Positions 1-8,338 of a DNA stretch of 64,000 bases are shown in pieces. The DNA is from Limosilactobacillus urinaemulieris (GTDB taxonomy: Bacteria; Bacillota; Bacilli; Lactobacillales; Lactobacillaceae): positions 116,011 to 180,010 of the forward strand of contig NZ_JABUXR010000002.1 in the NCBI RefSeq assembly GCF_014838745.1, given 5' to 3'. The position numbers and the translations under genes are program-made. The notes beneath the pieces are model-generated. The model searched no databases. It worked only from the letters and a program-made list of their open reading frames with translations, and was not told the DNA's origin. The first letter of the stretch is position 1; each line of letters opens with the position of its first letter.

Positions 1-727
1 TTGAAGGATTTTTCATACTATCGGTAACCCCACCAAGATTTTCCATTCCTGCATATGCAAAGATCGCATAAACAACAAACGAAATAATTGCAATTGGCGT
101 TTGAAATGATGGATTAGGCGATACAAAGAATGTCTTAATTCCGTCAATTGGCTGTGCCGGAACCCCATGATTTGCAATAATCGTAATTAAGCTGGCAAAA
201 ATAAAGATAAAGTTCATTATGATCATGAAAGCACCACCAAAGGAACTAATCTTTGTAATACCATTAATTCCCCGCGAACTTAACCAGGTAACAACGATCA
301 CAAAAATAATTGCCAAAAGCCCAATCAACTGTGTCGAATCTAAAGAACCAATATGCCAACTTTGAGTAGTGTCTCGCCCAAAAAGTAACGCTGATAATGT
401 AATCCAAAGTCGTGAAGCACTTGAAACAATCCATAGGACCCAACTTGCAAGCCAGATGAACGTTCCAATGAATGCAAGCTTTTCGCCAATTGAACCCGCT
501 AACCAGGAGTAAATTCCCCCTTTCGCTTCGTTAAATGCTGAACCATATTCGGCCATCATTAAACAACACGGGAAGAAGAAACAGATTCCTCCGACAATAT
601 ACCAAAACATTCCTGCATATGACATCTGAGCATAGGCAATAGAAACATTTCCGAACCCATAAATGGTCGAAATGATCATCAAGACCAGCGTCGGTGTCGT
701 AATTAACTTTTTCTTTTCCGTCGCCAC
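1..727 (-). CDS. APC-family amino acid permease, 5' part only (YjeM/GadC-like)
   Basis: The first 242 codons of a multi-spanning transporter; the 3' end lies outside the window. I start it at a GTG (725-727) because AAGGAG sits 10 bases upstream and the protein then opens with a short charged stretch (ATEKKKL) followed by hydrophobic helices, as in APC transporters. The first helix carries the small-residue unwound segment typical of the superfamily (IYGFGNVSIAY), and EYGSAFNEAKGGIYSW resembles the glutamate/GABA antiporter and YjeM group. The family exchanges or imports amino acids at the cell membrane. The substrate cannot be read from this part. The family is fairly sure; the YjeM/GadC subgroup is a recollection-based guess. 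Confidence 0.75.
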   Translation of the reverse strand, partial: MATEKKKLITTPTLVLMIISTIYGFGNVSIAYAQMSYAGMFWYIVGGICFFFPCCLMMAEYGSAFNEAKGGIYSWLAGSIGEKLAFIGTFIWLASWVLWIVSSASRLWITLSALLFGRDTTQSWHIGSLDSTQLIGLLAIIFVIVVTWLSSRGINGITKISSFGGAFMIIMNFIFIFASLITIIANHGVPAQPIDGIKTFFVSPNPSFQTPIAIISFVVYAIFAYAGMENLGGVTDSMKNPS

Positions 728-780
728 GGATCTTCAACTCCTTATTCCAATTCCTTAACAATATTAAGTTATCCGCTTAC

Positions 781-811
781 ATTATAAGCCTAAATCAACA
801 AAATTTGTACA
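781..811 (-). promoter_or_regulatory. Probable promoter of the APC permease
   Basis: On the minus strand a perfect -10 box TATAAT lies at 781-786, about 55 bases before the GTG start. The best -35 candidate (TGTACA, 806-811) is poor and spaced 19 bases away, so only the -10 box is convincing. Confidence 0.4.
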
Positions 812-922
812 AACGATCACAATTCGTTGCGGTTTTAGATGTAATTATGAAGACAAAAAAGGTGGAGTTGGGTCCTAAGTCCTATTACTTAGATAAAGTA
901 CGAACGGTGCAGTATACAAACA

Positions 923-966
923 AGGCCTCCAGTGCTCGGCAAAGCCGAACTCTGGAAGCCTGTTTT
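923..966 (-). terminator. Rho-independent terminator after the ABC exporter locus
   Basis: A long hairpin (arms 923-940 and 944-961, loop AAA) with a few mismatches. The minus-strand copy is followed by TTGTTTGT and the plus-strand copy by TGTTTTT. It lies about 50 bases past the stop of the minus-strand ABC exporter gene, so it most likely ends that transcript; it may work both ways. Confidence 0.7.
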
Positions 967-1016
967 TACTTTCTAAAGGCTAACTACACGCACCCATCCC
1001 TTATCCAAGATTCTGA

Positions 1017-2777
1017 TTAATTTTCTCCATTGCTTGCCTTGAATTGATTATGAACATACTCAGCATAAAGCGGTGTGCTCTTAATTAATTCCTTATGAGT
1101 ACCGGATCCTGAAACGGTTCCATGATCAATAAAGTAAATTTGATCAGCATCGACAATGGTACTTAAACGATGAGCAATTATTAAGGTGGTTCGTCCCTTC
1201 ATCAAGGTTGCTAATACTTTTTGACCCATTGATTCTGATTCAGAATCAAGACTAGCGGTTGCTTCATCAAGCATTAAGATCTTTGGGTTACGTAAGAATG
1301 CCCGAGCAATTGCGATTCGTTGTCGTTGACCACCAGAAATTTTAACACCACGTTCACCAATTTCAGTATCAAGTTGGTTGTCTAATTCCCGAACGAACTT
1401 ATCCGCATACGCCATTTCCAATACCCGCCATAGTTCATCATCATTCACTTCACGGTCCAAACCATAGATCAGGTTTTCGCGAATCGTCCCTGGCATTACC
1501 GCTGAATTTTGACCAACTAAGCCAATTTGTTTTCGCCAGTAACTAAGACTGATATTATCAATGTTTTCATTACCGATTTTAATTGTTAAAGCAGTTGACT
1601 GGTAGAAACGTTCAATCAGCGAGAAGATCGTCGTCTTTCCACCACCAGACGGGCCAGCAAAAGCAACCACTGTATTTGGTTTAGCAACCACATTAATATC
1701 ATGTAAAATTTGCTTTCCTTCTTCGTACGCAAAGTCAACATGCTCTAGCTTTAATGGCTGATCAATTACCGTAATCTCTTTTTCTGCTTTAGCCTTTTCT
1801 TCATCTTCATTGAGCATTTCTTGGATCCGTTCAGTTGAACCACTAGTCTTGGCCAACTCGTTAAATAATTGACTAACCATCATAACGGGACCCATCATTT
1901 GGAAAAGATACATTAAGAAGGAAATTAGCGTCCCCATTGATAATGAATGGTTCATTACACGGACCGCATCATAGCTTAAAACACCGATGAAGAGTACCAT
2001 CATCATATTTGTTAATGGGGCCGTTAACGAGTTAATTTACACCAATATTTATAGGTTATTAATTCGTTGTTTTCCGGTAACAAATTCTTTTTTCTCCGAA
2101 TTTGAAGATTTTACTAAGCGAATTTCACTAAGAATATTAGTTGAGTCTCCGGCTAAATTTGCCAATTCATCTTGCCGCTTCCAGCCAATCCGTCCAGCAA
2201 TCTTCATTACCAGCATTACAGCGACAAAAACAATTGGGACCGTGATAAAAATAATCGCCGTCATTTTCCAGTCCATTGCAATCATGATCACTAACGCACC
2301 GACGAACTGCAGTAAAGATGTCAACGTATTGGGAACGGTATTTGCTAAGAGGTTCTTCACTTGAGAAGTATCGTTAGATAAACGCGAAGCAATTTCACCG
2401 GTTTTAGTCCGGTCAAAGTAGCGAACAGGTAGTTTTAATAATTTTTCCCATAACTCACGCCGGAGGTTAGCCACAACATTCTCACCAAATACACCAAGAA
2501 TTAAACCAGAAAAGGCACTAATAATTGTTCCGGCAATGAACAAGCCAATTGTGATTATGACTAATTCTTTATCTAAGTGACCATTGTAACTATTGATTAG
2601 CTTTTGGGCCATCTTTGGAACCCACAAATTGATCCCAGTAGCAACCAGTCCAATTATAATTCCCAAAATGAACTGCCAATATTTAGGGTGAACCTGGTTA
2701 ATTAATTTAAAGAAACTTCGAAAATTAAAGCGGCCATGCCCCTTCTCTACTCGAAGTCCACCATGTCGTTCGTTCAT
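1017..2777 (-). pseudogene. Multidrug ABC exporter (LmrA/BmrA type), interrupted by two in-frame stops
   Basis: A half-size ABC exporter with an N-terminal transmembrane domain and a C-terminal ATPase domain. The ATPase has Walker A (GPSGGGKTT), signature (SGGQRQR), Walker B (ILMLDEATASLD) and H-loop (IIAHR). The reading frame 2777-1017 is broken by TAA at 2049-2051 and TAA at 2037-2039. Both flanking open frames are in the same phase. Between them the +1 frame reads YKYWCKLTR, which fits the conserved region of BmrA-like proteins after ISNL. This suggests two compensating small deletions, about 2 bases near 2050 and 1 base near 2024. A reader sees a 242-residue N-terminal piece and a possible 329-residue C-terminal piece starting at ATG 2004-2006. 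The MarR gene lies just upstream and probably controls it. Whether it is a true pseudogene or two sequencing errors is open. Confidence 0.8.
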
Positions 2778-2809
2778 ATTCTCTCATCTCCACTTATTAT
2801 TTTGACTAG

Positions 2810-3430
2810 CTATTTTTTATTGCCAGCAATAATCTTGTCTAGCAACCGTGCTAATTCTGCTTTTTCATTTGCTGTTAGGCTATCGAATAAATGACCAAAC
2901 ATTTCCTTTTGTTGATCCTCGACTTCACTTGCACGTGCCTTTCCTAGATCAGTTAAAAAGATTAGGGTAGCTCGTTTATCAGTAGGATCGGTTGTCCGCC
3001 TAATATAACCATCATCTTCTAACTTCCCAAGCGATTCCGAAACAGATGATTGATTAATACCAGCTTGAGCAGCAATTTGCTTTGCGCGAATTCCTTCAGG
3101 AGCATCAGCAATAATCGTCAGGAGATTTTCCCGAACTAATCCTTGACGCCCTGAAAATTCTGGTTGCCGACCGTTCATCATTGAAAAGGCGCCATTCATC
3201 GCCCAATCGCCTGACATTGTTCGCCTAGCTCTTGGTGAAAATTGATGATCGTTAAACATTCCGTTAGGCCCGATTCCCCTACCCGGAAATTCTTGACCAT
3301 CTCTTCCTAAACCAAAACCAGGCATTGAACCTTGGAATGGCTGATGAACATTTGCAAATGAATTCTCCCTAAGGATCACTAAGCTCTTCAACATTTTTTT
3401 AATTAATTCCATATTACTAATTTCAGTCAT
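2810..3430 (-). CDS. MarR-family transcriptional regulator with a low-complexity insertion
   Basis: 206 residues, longer than the usual 140-160 for MarR proteins. The C-terminal half (about residues 98-200) is a standard winged helix: AKQIAAQAGINQSSVSESLGKL is the recognition region, and RRTTDPTDKRATLIFLT is the wing with its D-x-R-like motif. The extra length is a G/M/F/N/R-rich stretch (about residues 28-95) between a first amphipathic helix and the DNA-binding domain, likely disordered. The gene lies 32 bases upstream of the ABC exporter and is probably its repressor, sensing a drug or other ligand. Two palindromes around the upstream promoter are likely operators. Confidence 0.85.
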   Translation of the reverse strand: MTEISNMELIKKMLKSLVILRENSFANVHQPFQGSMPGFGLGRDGQEFPGRGIGPNGMFNDHQFSPRARRTMSGDWAMNGAFSMMNGRQPEFSGRQGLVRENLLTIIADAPEGIRAKQIAAQAGINQSSVSESLGKLEDDGYIRRTTDPTDKRATLIFLTDLGKARASEVEDQQKEMFGHLFDSLTANEKAELARLLDKIIAGNKK

Positions 3431-3482
3431 TATTAACTCTTCCTTTCCTTCTCAAATCTCAAATTCTTGCTAGTTTAAACCA

Positions 3483-3584
3483 CTATTTTTTCTTTACGTC
3501 AGCAGTTAATAACGAGTTACTAGATAAAATAAGGATTAAGATTCCCGTCATTACTATTAAGCCAATCAGTTGATGGATAATCAT
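3483..3584 (-). CDS. Possible small single-span membrane peptide upstream of the MarR gene
   Basis: A 33-codon open frame starting at ATG 3582-3584, with AGGAG 8 bases upstream. The peptide begins MIIHQLIGLIVMTG, forms one strongly hydrophobic helix and ends in ADVKKK, the layout of a small membrane protein with its C-terminus on the charged side. It is the first open frame after the regulated promoter, about 30 bases past the -10 box, and precedes the MarR and exporter genes in the same direction. It could be a real small protein or a leader peptide. I recognise no homologue; support is the good Shine-Dalgarno site and the composition. Confidence 0.45.
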   Translation of the reverse strand: MIIHQLIGLIVMTGILILILSSNSLLTADVKKK

Positions 3585-3615
3585 ATTATTTCTCCTACTT
3601 AATATATTATATTCT

Positions 3616-3677
3616 TCGGTACCGATGTATATAATATATTACTAGCAATTATTTTGTCAATATATTTTGGTACCAAA
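3616..3677 (-). promoter_or_regulatory. Promoter of the MarR/exporter locus with two GGTACC-centred operators
   Basis: On the minus strand -35 TTGACA (3655-3660) and -10 TATATT (3633-3638) are 16 bases apart; TATTAT at 3631-3636 gives an 18-base alternative. A perfect palindrome TTTGGTACCAAA (3666-3677) sits just upstream of the -35 box. A second, TCGGTACCGA (3616-3625), lies just downstream of the -10 box over the expected start site. Their centres are 51 bases apart. Paired dyads flanking a promoter are typical of MarR autoregulation, so these are probable operators of the neighbouring regulator. Confidence 0.7.
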
Positions 3678-3734
3678 TTATTTTTTAATTACCTCATTAA
3701 ACACAAGTCAACTAGGCCAGGATAAAATAAGCGC

Positions 3735-3762
3735 CCAAAGTACGGGAATTCCCGTGCTTTGG
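3735..3762. repeat. Inverted repeat between the MarR promoter and the arlS terminator
   Basis: Two 12-base arms starting CCAAAGTACGGG around an AATT loop, with one mismatch. Neither side carries a clear T-run. Its role is unknown. It lies inside a 45-codon minus-strand open frame (3712-3849) that has no ribosome binding site. Confidence 0.5.
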
Positions 3763-3833
3763 AATTCTGGTTCTCCGATATTCAGTACTAATAAATGATT
3801 TCCCATCTGTTGGTGCTTGAGGTGTTTCGATTA

Positions 3834-3879
3834 ATAAAAAATGGTTCATTATCAACCAATAATGATTGACAATGAACCA
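3834..3879 (-). terminator. Rho-independent terminator of the arlRS operon
   Basis: On the minus strand a 17-base stem (3842-3858 with 3863-3879, two mismatches, loop of 4) is followed at once by TTTTTTATTA. It begins about 70 bases after the arlS stop codon. Confidence 0.85.
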
Positions 3880-3947
3880 GAATCCTTATTCGTATTTATC
3901 AAAAACTAACTCCCCATCACCAAGAGTAAAATAAAGTCACAATTAAC

Positions 3948-5426
3948 TTATTTAGTATCTAAGTTATCTTCTTCAACGATCGGTAAAATTATCCGAAAAA
4001 TTGAGCCCCCACCTAATGAGCTTTCAAGAGTAATCGAACCATGATAGCCTTCAACTAATCGTTTAGCAATGGAAAGTCCTAACCCATTACCGCCTTTTTT
4101 CCGACTACGCGCCTTGTCAACCCGGTAAAAGCGGTCAAAGACCTTCTTAACATCTTCAGGGGCAATTCCTTCACCGAAGTCCTGAACACCAATTTCAACA
4201 GTGTTCATCCCGCGAGAAAGTGAAATATGAATCTCTTTCCGCTCCTGTGAGTATTTAATTGCATTATCACATAAAATTACCAGTACCTGTTCCAGATGAT
4301 CACGGTAGATGTTACTAATAACCGGTGAATGAAGATCATCATCCAGAGTAAAAGTAAATTCCGGGTAGAGCATTTTAAAATTATTAAATACTTGATGAAC
4401 CACATCATTAACAACCGTTTGTTGGTTACGGAAGTTAATTTCGACTTGTTCCGCACGACTCAAATCGAGCATCTCTTGAACAAGATTTTTCATTCTTTTG
4501 GTTTCAGCAAGAGAAGCATTTAGTGACTCCGCTAATACTTGAGGATCATCCTTCCCCCAACGCTGAAGCATTTCCAGATGTCCCTGAATAATTGCCACTG
4601 GTGTCCGTAATTCATGGCTTACATCACCAGCAAATTGTGACTGCTGGTCAATGTACCGTTGCATCCGGTCCAACATTTCATTAAACATTGCAGTTAATTC
4701 AGCTAACTCATCGTTTCTCCCCGTTACAGGAACTCGAATATTCTTTGTCGGGTCTTTACTAATTTCTTTTACCGTATCGTGAATATCACCTAATGGTTGA
4801 AGAAGAAAGTATGATAAGAAGTAGCCTAATAACCCGCTTGTTAAGATTACCAGTAACATCGCAAAGAAGCAAACTAATTTGAACTGATTATAACTTTTAT
4901 AGTAGGCATTTAGACTATTTTCTACTTTTAAATAACCAATTAACTGGTGATTCCTATTAGAGTAAATTGCCTGTGTTCCAGCGAGAACATTATGTTCGGG
5001 ACCAGGAACCTCACTAATCCGCTTGCTTTGTGAGAATTGGGAATGACTTAGCGGTTTTCCAGTACTAAAAATATTCTGCTTGTTAGGAGTATAGATGTTA
5101 ACAATCAGGTGCGAATCACTTAATTCTTGAATGATTGGCCGTCGATAACGCTGACCATTGATAAAATCATCCCGTTCATGCTCAGGAATAATGATATTAT
5201 TAATCCCCGTCTTGCTCAAGATGGTATTACTGCGTCCAAGCTGCTGACTGATTACGTTCATTCCTGAATTAAGCAACTCACGCTCAGAACTTAAGAGGTT
5301 CTGTGTAAAAGCACTAAACAGCGACATCGCTACCATGCAGAAGATCAAGAAAGAACCAATAGAAGTTCCTAGCGCCCATTTTAATTTTAACGAGAAAAAT
5401 TTCTTTTGCTTTTGTGATTTTTCCAT
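3948..5426 (-). CDS. arlS: Sensor histidine kinase, ArlS-like
   Basis: 492 residues. A first membrane helix (about 15-37), an extracytoplasmic sensor region, a second helix (about 183-207), HAMP, then the kinase. The phosphoacceptor motif is DVSHELRTPVA, followed by IIQGHLEMLQRWGK, which closely resembles Staphylococcus ArlS. The ATPase domain shows N-box (LCDNAIKYS), G1 (DFGEGIA) and G2 (GNGLGLSIA). It should autophosphorylate on the His and pass the phosphate to the response regulator encoded 9 bases upstream. In other Firmicutes ArlRS affects adhesion, autolysis and metal or stress responses; its signal here is unknown. Confidence 0.85.
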   Translation of the reverse strand: MEKSQKQKKFFSLKLKWALGTSIGSFLIFCMVAMSLFSAFTQNLLSSERELLNSGMNVISQQLGRSNTILSKTGINNIIIPEHERDDFINGQRYRRPIIQELSDSHLIVNIYTPNKQNIFSTGKPLSHSQFSQSKRISEVPGPEHNVLAGTQAIYSNRNHQLIGYLKVENSLNAYYKSYNQFKLVCFFAMLLVILTSGLLGYFLSYFLLQPLGDIHDTVKEISKDPTKNIRVPVTGRNDELAELTAMFNEMLDRMQRYIDQQSQFAGDVSHELRTPVAIIQGHLEMLQRWGKDDPQVLAESLNASLAETKRMKNLVQEMLDLSRAEQVEINFRNQQTVVNDVVHQVFNNFKMLYPEFTFTLDDDLHSPVISNIYRDHLEQVLVILCDNAIKYSQERKEIHISLSRGMNTVEIGVQDFGEGIAPEDVKKVFDRFYRVDKARSRKKGGNGLGLSIAKRLVEGYHGSITLESSLGGGSIFRIILPIVEEDNLDTK

Positions 5427-5435
5427 CAGTCAATC

Positions 5436-6122
5436 CTAGGAACGAATAACGTATCCTGTACCCCGAACTGTTTGAATGTAGCTCTTTTCACCAGGTCGGT
5501 CGATCTTATTCCGTAAGTAACGAATATAAACATCAACCACGTTAGTTTCAACCTTAGAATCGTAGCCCCAAACTTTACTTAATAGTTCTTTCCGTGACAT
5601 TACAACGTTAATGTTTTCCATTAAGATTAAAAGAAGTTCATATTCCCGCTTAGTAAGGTTGATTACTTCATCACCACGACGAACAATCCGATTCTCTTTT
5701 TCAATTGTTAAATTCTTATATTGAACCGTCGTCTGGTGTTCCTTGTTACTACTATCTTCAATGTTAATTCGCCGTAGTAAAGCACGAACACGGGCCAAAA
5801 GTTCTTCAATTGCAAATGGCTTTACAATATAATCATCTGCACCATGGTCAAAGCCAGATACCCGATCGATCACAGAGTCTCGGGCGGTCATGATAATGAT
5901 TGGTGTATTTTTTAATTCACGAACCCGCCGAGCGACCTCAATTCCGTTTAGTTCTGGCAACATTAGATCAAGTAAAATTAGATCAAAGTCCTGGTTAAGA
6001 GCCGCTTGCAGTCCTGCACGACCGTCTAATTCAACATCGGTCTCATATCCCTCGTGCTTAAGCTCCATCTCAACAAACTTTGCTAAATTTTCTTCATCCT
6101 CAATAATTAAAATTCGACTCAT
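5436..6122 (-). CDS. arlR: OmpR-family response regulator, ArlR-like
   Basis: An N-terminal receiver domain with the acidic pair (IEDEEN), phosphoacceptor Asp in ILLDLMLPELNG, Thr in MTARD and Lys in VKPF, then an OmpR winged helix (LTKREYELLLILMEN to RGTGYVI). EVETNVVDVYIRYLRNK-type sequence near the C-terminus matches ArlR closely. I start at ATG 6120-6122, which has AGGTG 6 bases upstream, rather than the in-frame GTG 9 bases earlier that overlaps that site. It forms an operon with the kinase, 9 bases apart. Confidence 0.9.
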   Translation of the reverse strand: MSRILIIEDEENLAKFVEMELKHEGYETDVELDGRAGLQAALNQDFDLILLDLMLPELNGIEVARRVRELKNTPIIIMTARDSVIDRVSGFDHGADDYIVKPFAIEELLARVRALLRRINIEDSSNKEHQTTVQYKNLTIEKENRIVRRGDEVINLTKREYELLLILMENINVVMSRKELLSKVWGYDSKVETNVVDVYIRYLRNKIDRPGEKSYIQTVRGTGYVIRS

Positions 6123-6254
6123 TGCTTTCACCTACACAATTAATTCTTATTTCGCACATTAATAAAACACAATAATTTTATCACAATTTTCTAATAAACC
6201 CCAGCCTTAATATGGTGATGTTTGAAGTAATCTCCACATAATAAATTAAATTTA

Positions 6255-6302
6255 AAAATAAAAAGACCCTTTCAGGTCCGGCGCCTAGAAAAGGATCTTT
6301 TT
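6255..6302 (-). terminator. Terminator after rpmF
   Basis: A hairpin with outer arms AAAAAGACCC / GGATCTTTTT, followed on the minus strand by TTTTTATTTTT, starting about 10 bases after the rpmF stop. Confidence 0.8.
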
Positions 6303-6311
6303 GTATTGATG

Positions 6312-6491
6312 TTAGTTGTTAGTATCAACAACTTGCTTGCCATCGTAGTAGCCACAATTTGGACATACCATGTGTGACTTGCGAAGTTCACCACAGTTTG
6401 GGCAAGGTGCAAGACCAGGTACACTCAACTTGATGTGACCCCGACGCATACGCTTCTTAGTCTTTGAAGTCTTCCGTGCTGGAACAGCCAT
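6312..6491 (-). CDS. rpmF: Ribosomal protein bL32
   Basis: 59 residues beginning [18 protein letters not shown], with the two CxxC pairs of zinc-binding L32 (CPNCGE and CPNCGY). ATG 6489-6491 has AGGAGG 9 bases upstream; an in-frame GTG 9 bases earlier overlaps that site and is not the start. It lies 52 bases downstream of yceD, the usual yceD-rpmF pair, so the two are probably co-transcribed and share the terminator at 6255-6302. Confidence 0.97.
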   Translation of the reverse strand: MAVPARKTSKTKKRMRRGHIKLSVPGLAPCPNCGELRKSHMVCPNCGYYDGKQVVDTNN

Positions 6492-6543
6492 GTTTGACAC
6501 CTCCTAAGAAATTAATTATCCACAAATGGTTGTTAACCGTCCG

Positions 6544-7110
6544 CTACTTTTTTTCATCCTGATCAGGAAATAGTTTTTTCAACTTAGCGAGACGTGGATC
6601 AACTTTTTTAGCATTCTGCTGATTAGCTTTATAGTCATCTTCAGTGATAACTTCCCAGCCTTTCCCGTTTGGTAATGACTTACCATCGCGTTCATCATCA
6701 GAAAGAACTCGCAGCGGGATTTGCTCAACAATATTTTCGGCCATGGCTTCATCAAAATCAATTTTTTCACCGTGTTTTAAGACAAAGACAATTGCATCAC
6801 TATCCTCGTCATCTTCATAACGAGAGAGGTGTGCAGGATCATCAACATAAGTCTCAGTAAACGAAAAATCGAGCGGTAACGCTACGGGTGTTAATGATCG
6901 ACTAGAAGGTACAGTTACCGTTGTCTGTACATGAGTACTAATGGTAACATCCCCCTGATCATAACTAACATATCCATCAACCTTAACTGGTTGAACAGCC
7001 AAGATGGTGTCCGGAAATGATGTTGTTAAGATCTGGTTTAAATCGAGGGTTGTCTGAATGTGTAGCGGTTCATCTGAATAACGATGTAACTCTGCTATTG
7101 ACCATTTCAT
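6544..7110 (-). CDS. yceD: YceD-family (DUF177) 23S rRNA accumulation protein
   Basis: 188 residues, acidic, typical of DUF177. The conserved features are the beta-rich middle with repeated VT-type strands, the motif FSFTETYVDD, and a C-terminal DPRLAKLKKLF segment that recurs throughout the family. In other bacteria YceD is needed for normal 23S rRNA levels, and its gene almost always precedes rpmF, as here. There are no catalytic residues to assign. Confidence 0.85.
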   Translation of the reverse strand: MKWSIAELHRYSDEPLHIQTTLDLNQILTTSFPDTILAVQPVKVDGYVSYDQGDVTISTHVQTTVTVPSSRSLTPVALPLDFSFTETYVDDPAHLSRYEDDEDSDAIVFVLKHGEKIDFDEAMAENIVEQIPLRVLSDDERDGKSLPNGKGWEVITEDDYKANQQNAKKVDPRLAKLKKLFPDQDEKK

Positions 7111-7187
7111 CGTATTAACCTCCTAATGCAACAAGCACAATTATACTAGTCACAAATTTGCTTGTCAATGTTTTATCCTTGACACTT

Positions 7188-8330
7188 TTAATTCCCTTTA
7201 CGAACAATAATTGGTGCATGTTTAACGTCCTGTTCTACGTCTGTAAACATTTGATATAACTTTCCTGCTCGATAGTCTAAATTAACTAAACCATCATGTT
7301 CATCCTGACCAATCTTGGTTAACAAGGGATATTCAACCCTTTTTTTAATCTGATGTAAATAATCTTGTCCTCGTTCTGTGAACCCCAAAACATGCAAGTA
7401 TGGATGATCACTGGCCAGCGCTATTTGAGAATCTGTAATTCCCATCACAGCATACAAACATACCCGAAGTAAGCGTGAATAAGTATATCGTTTTGTTTTT
7501 ACGCGACGAATAAAACCTGGAAACGTTAATTCTCGTTCTGCTGCATCACGATAACGATACTCTAGTCCTTCAGCCATTTGGTAAATCTGGTGAAGACTTT
7601 TCACTGGTGTTTGAATTAGAAAATTTCTTAATAACGGGTACAGTTGCTCCCACTTTGGTAATTGCGTTAGTTTGGCTAATGCAATTACAGTTTCTGCAGG
7701 TGCTATCTGAGCAATTGTCTCATGAAGCTCAACCGCCCTGCGAATTGCGCTTGCACTAGCGATTGTGCCAGTAACCGTTTGATCATGATACTGACTTCCC
7801 AAGCGATTAATTGGGTGAAGGGCAATTGGATACTGATTGTCAATGATCGCTTTATAGTACGCGAAAGCTAAAATATCATTTGGATCTGTTAACTGATGTC
7901 CAGTTAATTCATTTAATTGTTGGTTAAATTGCGTTGCATAGGTTGCATTAAATTGCTCAAAGGATTTCTCGTTAAAGTGCTTTTCTGCCATTACAAACTT
8001 CGAAAAGTCCCAAGATGGGTGTTCTGCCCCAAAAACCACATCAGTTACCTGCAAATCGTTTAGTAATTGTAATGCTCCCGCTGCAAAACGATGAGAAGGC
8101 TGAACAGCCATAAAAACAGGTAATTCTATTACTAGATCAACCCCATTTGCCAGTGCTGCTCGTGTTCGCTGCCATTTATCAAGGATTGTCGGTTCTCCAC
8201 GTTGCGTAAAATTACCACTCATTACCGCAATTACTACATCAGCATTCGTAATCTTTTTTGCCTGCTCAATATGATAAATGTGCCCATTATGAAACGGGTT
8301 ATATTCGGTAACTAACCCAACTGCATGCAT
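7188..8330 (-). CDS. tmcAL: tRNA(Met) cytidine acetate ligase
   Basis: 380 residues. The start gives MHAVGLVTEYNPFHNGH, aligned with Bacillus TmcAL (YlbM); the HxGH-like motif is NPFHNGH, and MSGNFTQRGEPT is the second family hallmark. AGGA stands 6 bases upstream of ATG 8328-8330; an earlier in-frame ATG at 8349-8351 overlaps yqeM and lacks a site. The enzyme uses acetate and ATP to make N4-acetylcytidine at position 34 of elongator tRNA-Met. It is the last gene of the yqe cluster. Confidence 0.92.
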   Translation of the reverse strand: MHAVGLVTEYNPFHNGHIYHIEQAKKITNADVVIAVMSGNFTQRGEPTILDKWQRTRAALANGVDLVIELPVFMAVQPSHRFAAGALQLLNDLQVTDVVFGAEHPSWDFSKFVMAEKHFNEKSFEQFNATYATQFNQQLNELTGHQLTDPNDILAFAYYKAIIDNQYPIALHPINRLGSQYHDQTVTGTIASASAIRRAVELHETIAQIAPAETVIALAKLTQLPKWEQLYPLLRNFLIQTPVKSLHQIYQMAEGLEYRYRDAAERELTFPGFIRRVKTKRYTYSRLLRVCLYAVMGITDSQIALASDHPYLHVLGFTERGQDYLHQIKKRVEYPLLTKIGQDEHDGLVNLDYRAGKLYQMFTDVEQDVKHAPIIVRKGN

Positions 8331-8338
8331 CCTAGTTC

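Noticed and set aside
531-761. Minus-strand open frame of 76 codons
   Set aside because: It lies out of frame inside the start of the APC permease, whose own frame is clearly coding.
805-1020. Plus-strand open frame of 71 codons
   Set aside because: It runs through the terminator hairpin at 923-961, has no ribosome binding site and no protein-like composition.
1987-2364. Plus-strand open frame opposite the ABC exporter
   Set aside because: Antisense to the conserved transmembrane domain; an ordinary shadow.
6123-6131. Start of arlR at GTG 6131
   Set aside because: That codon overlaps the AGGTG site that fits ATG 6122.
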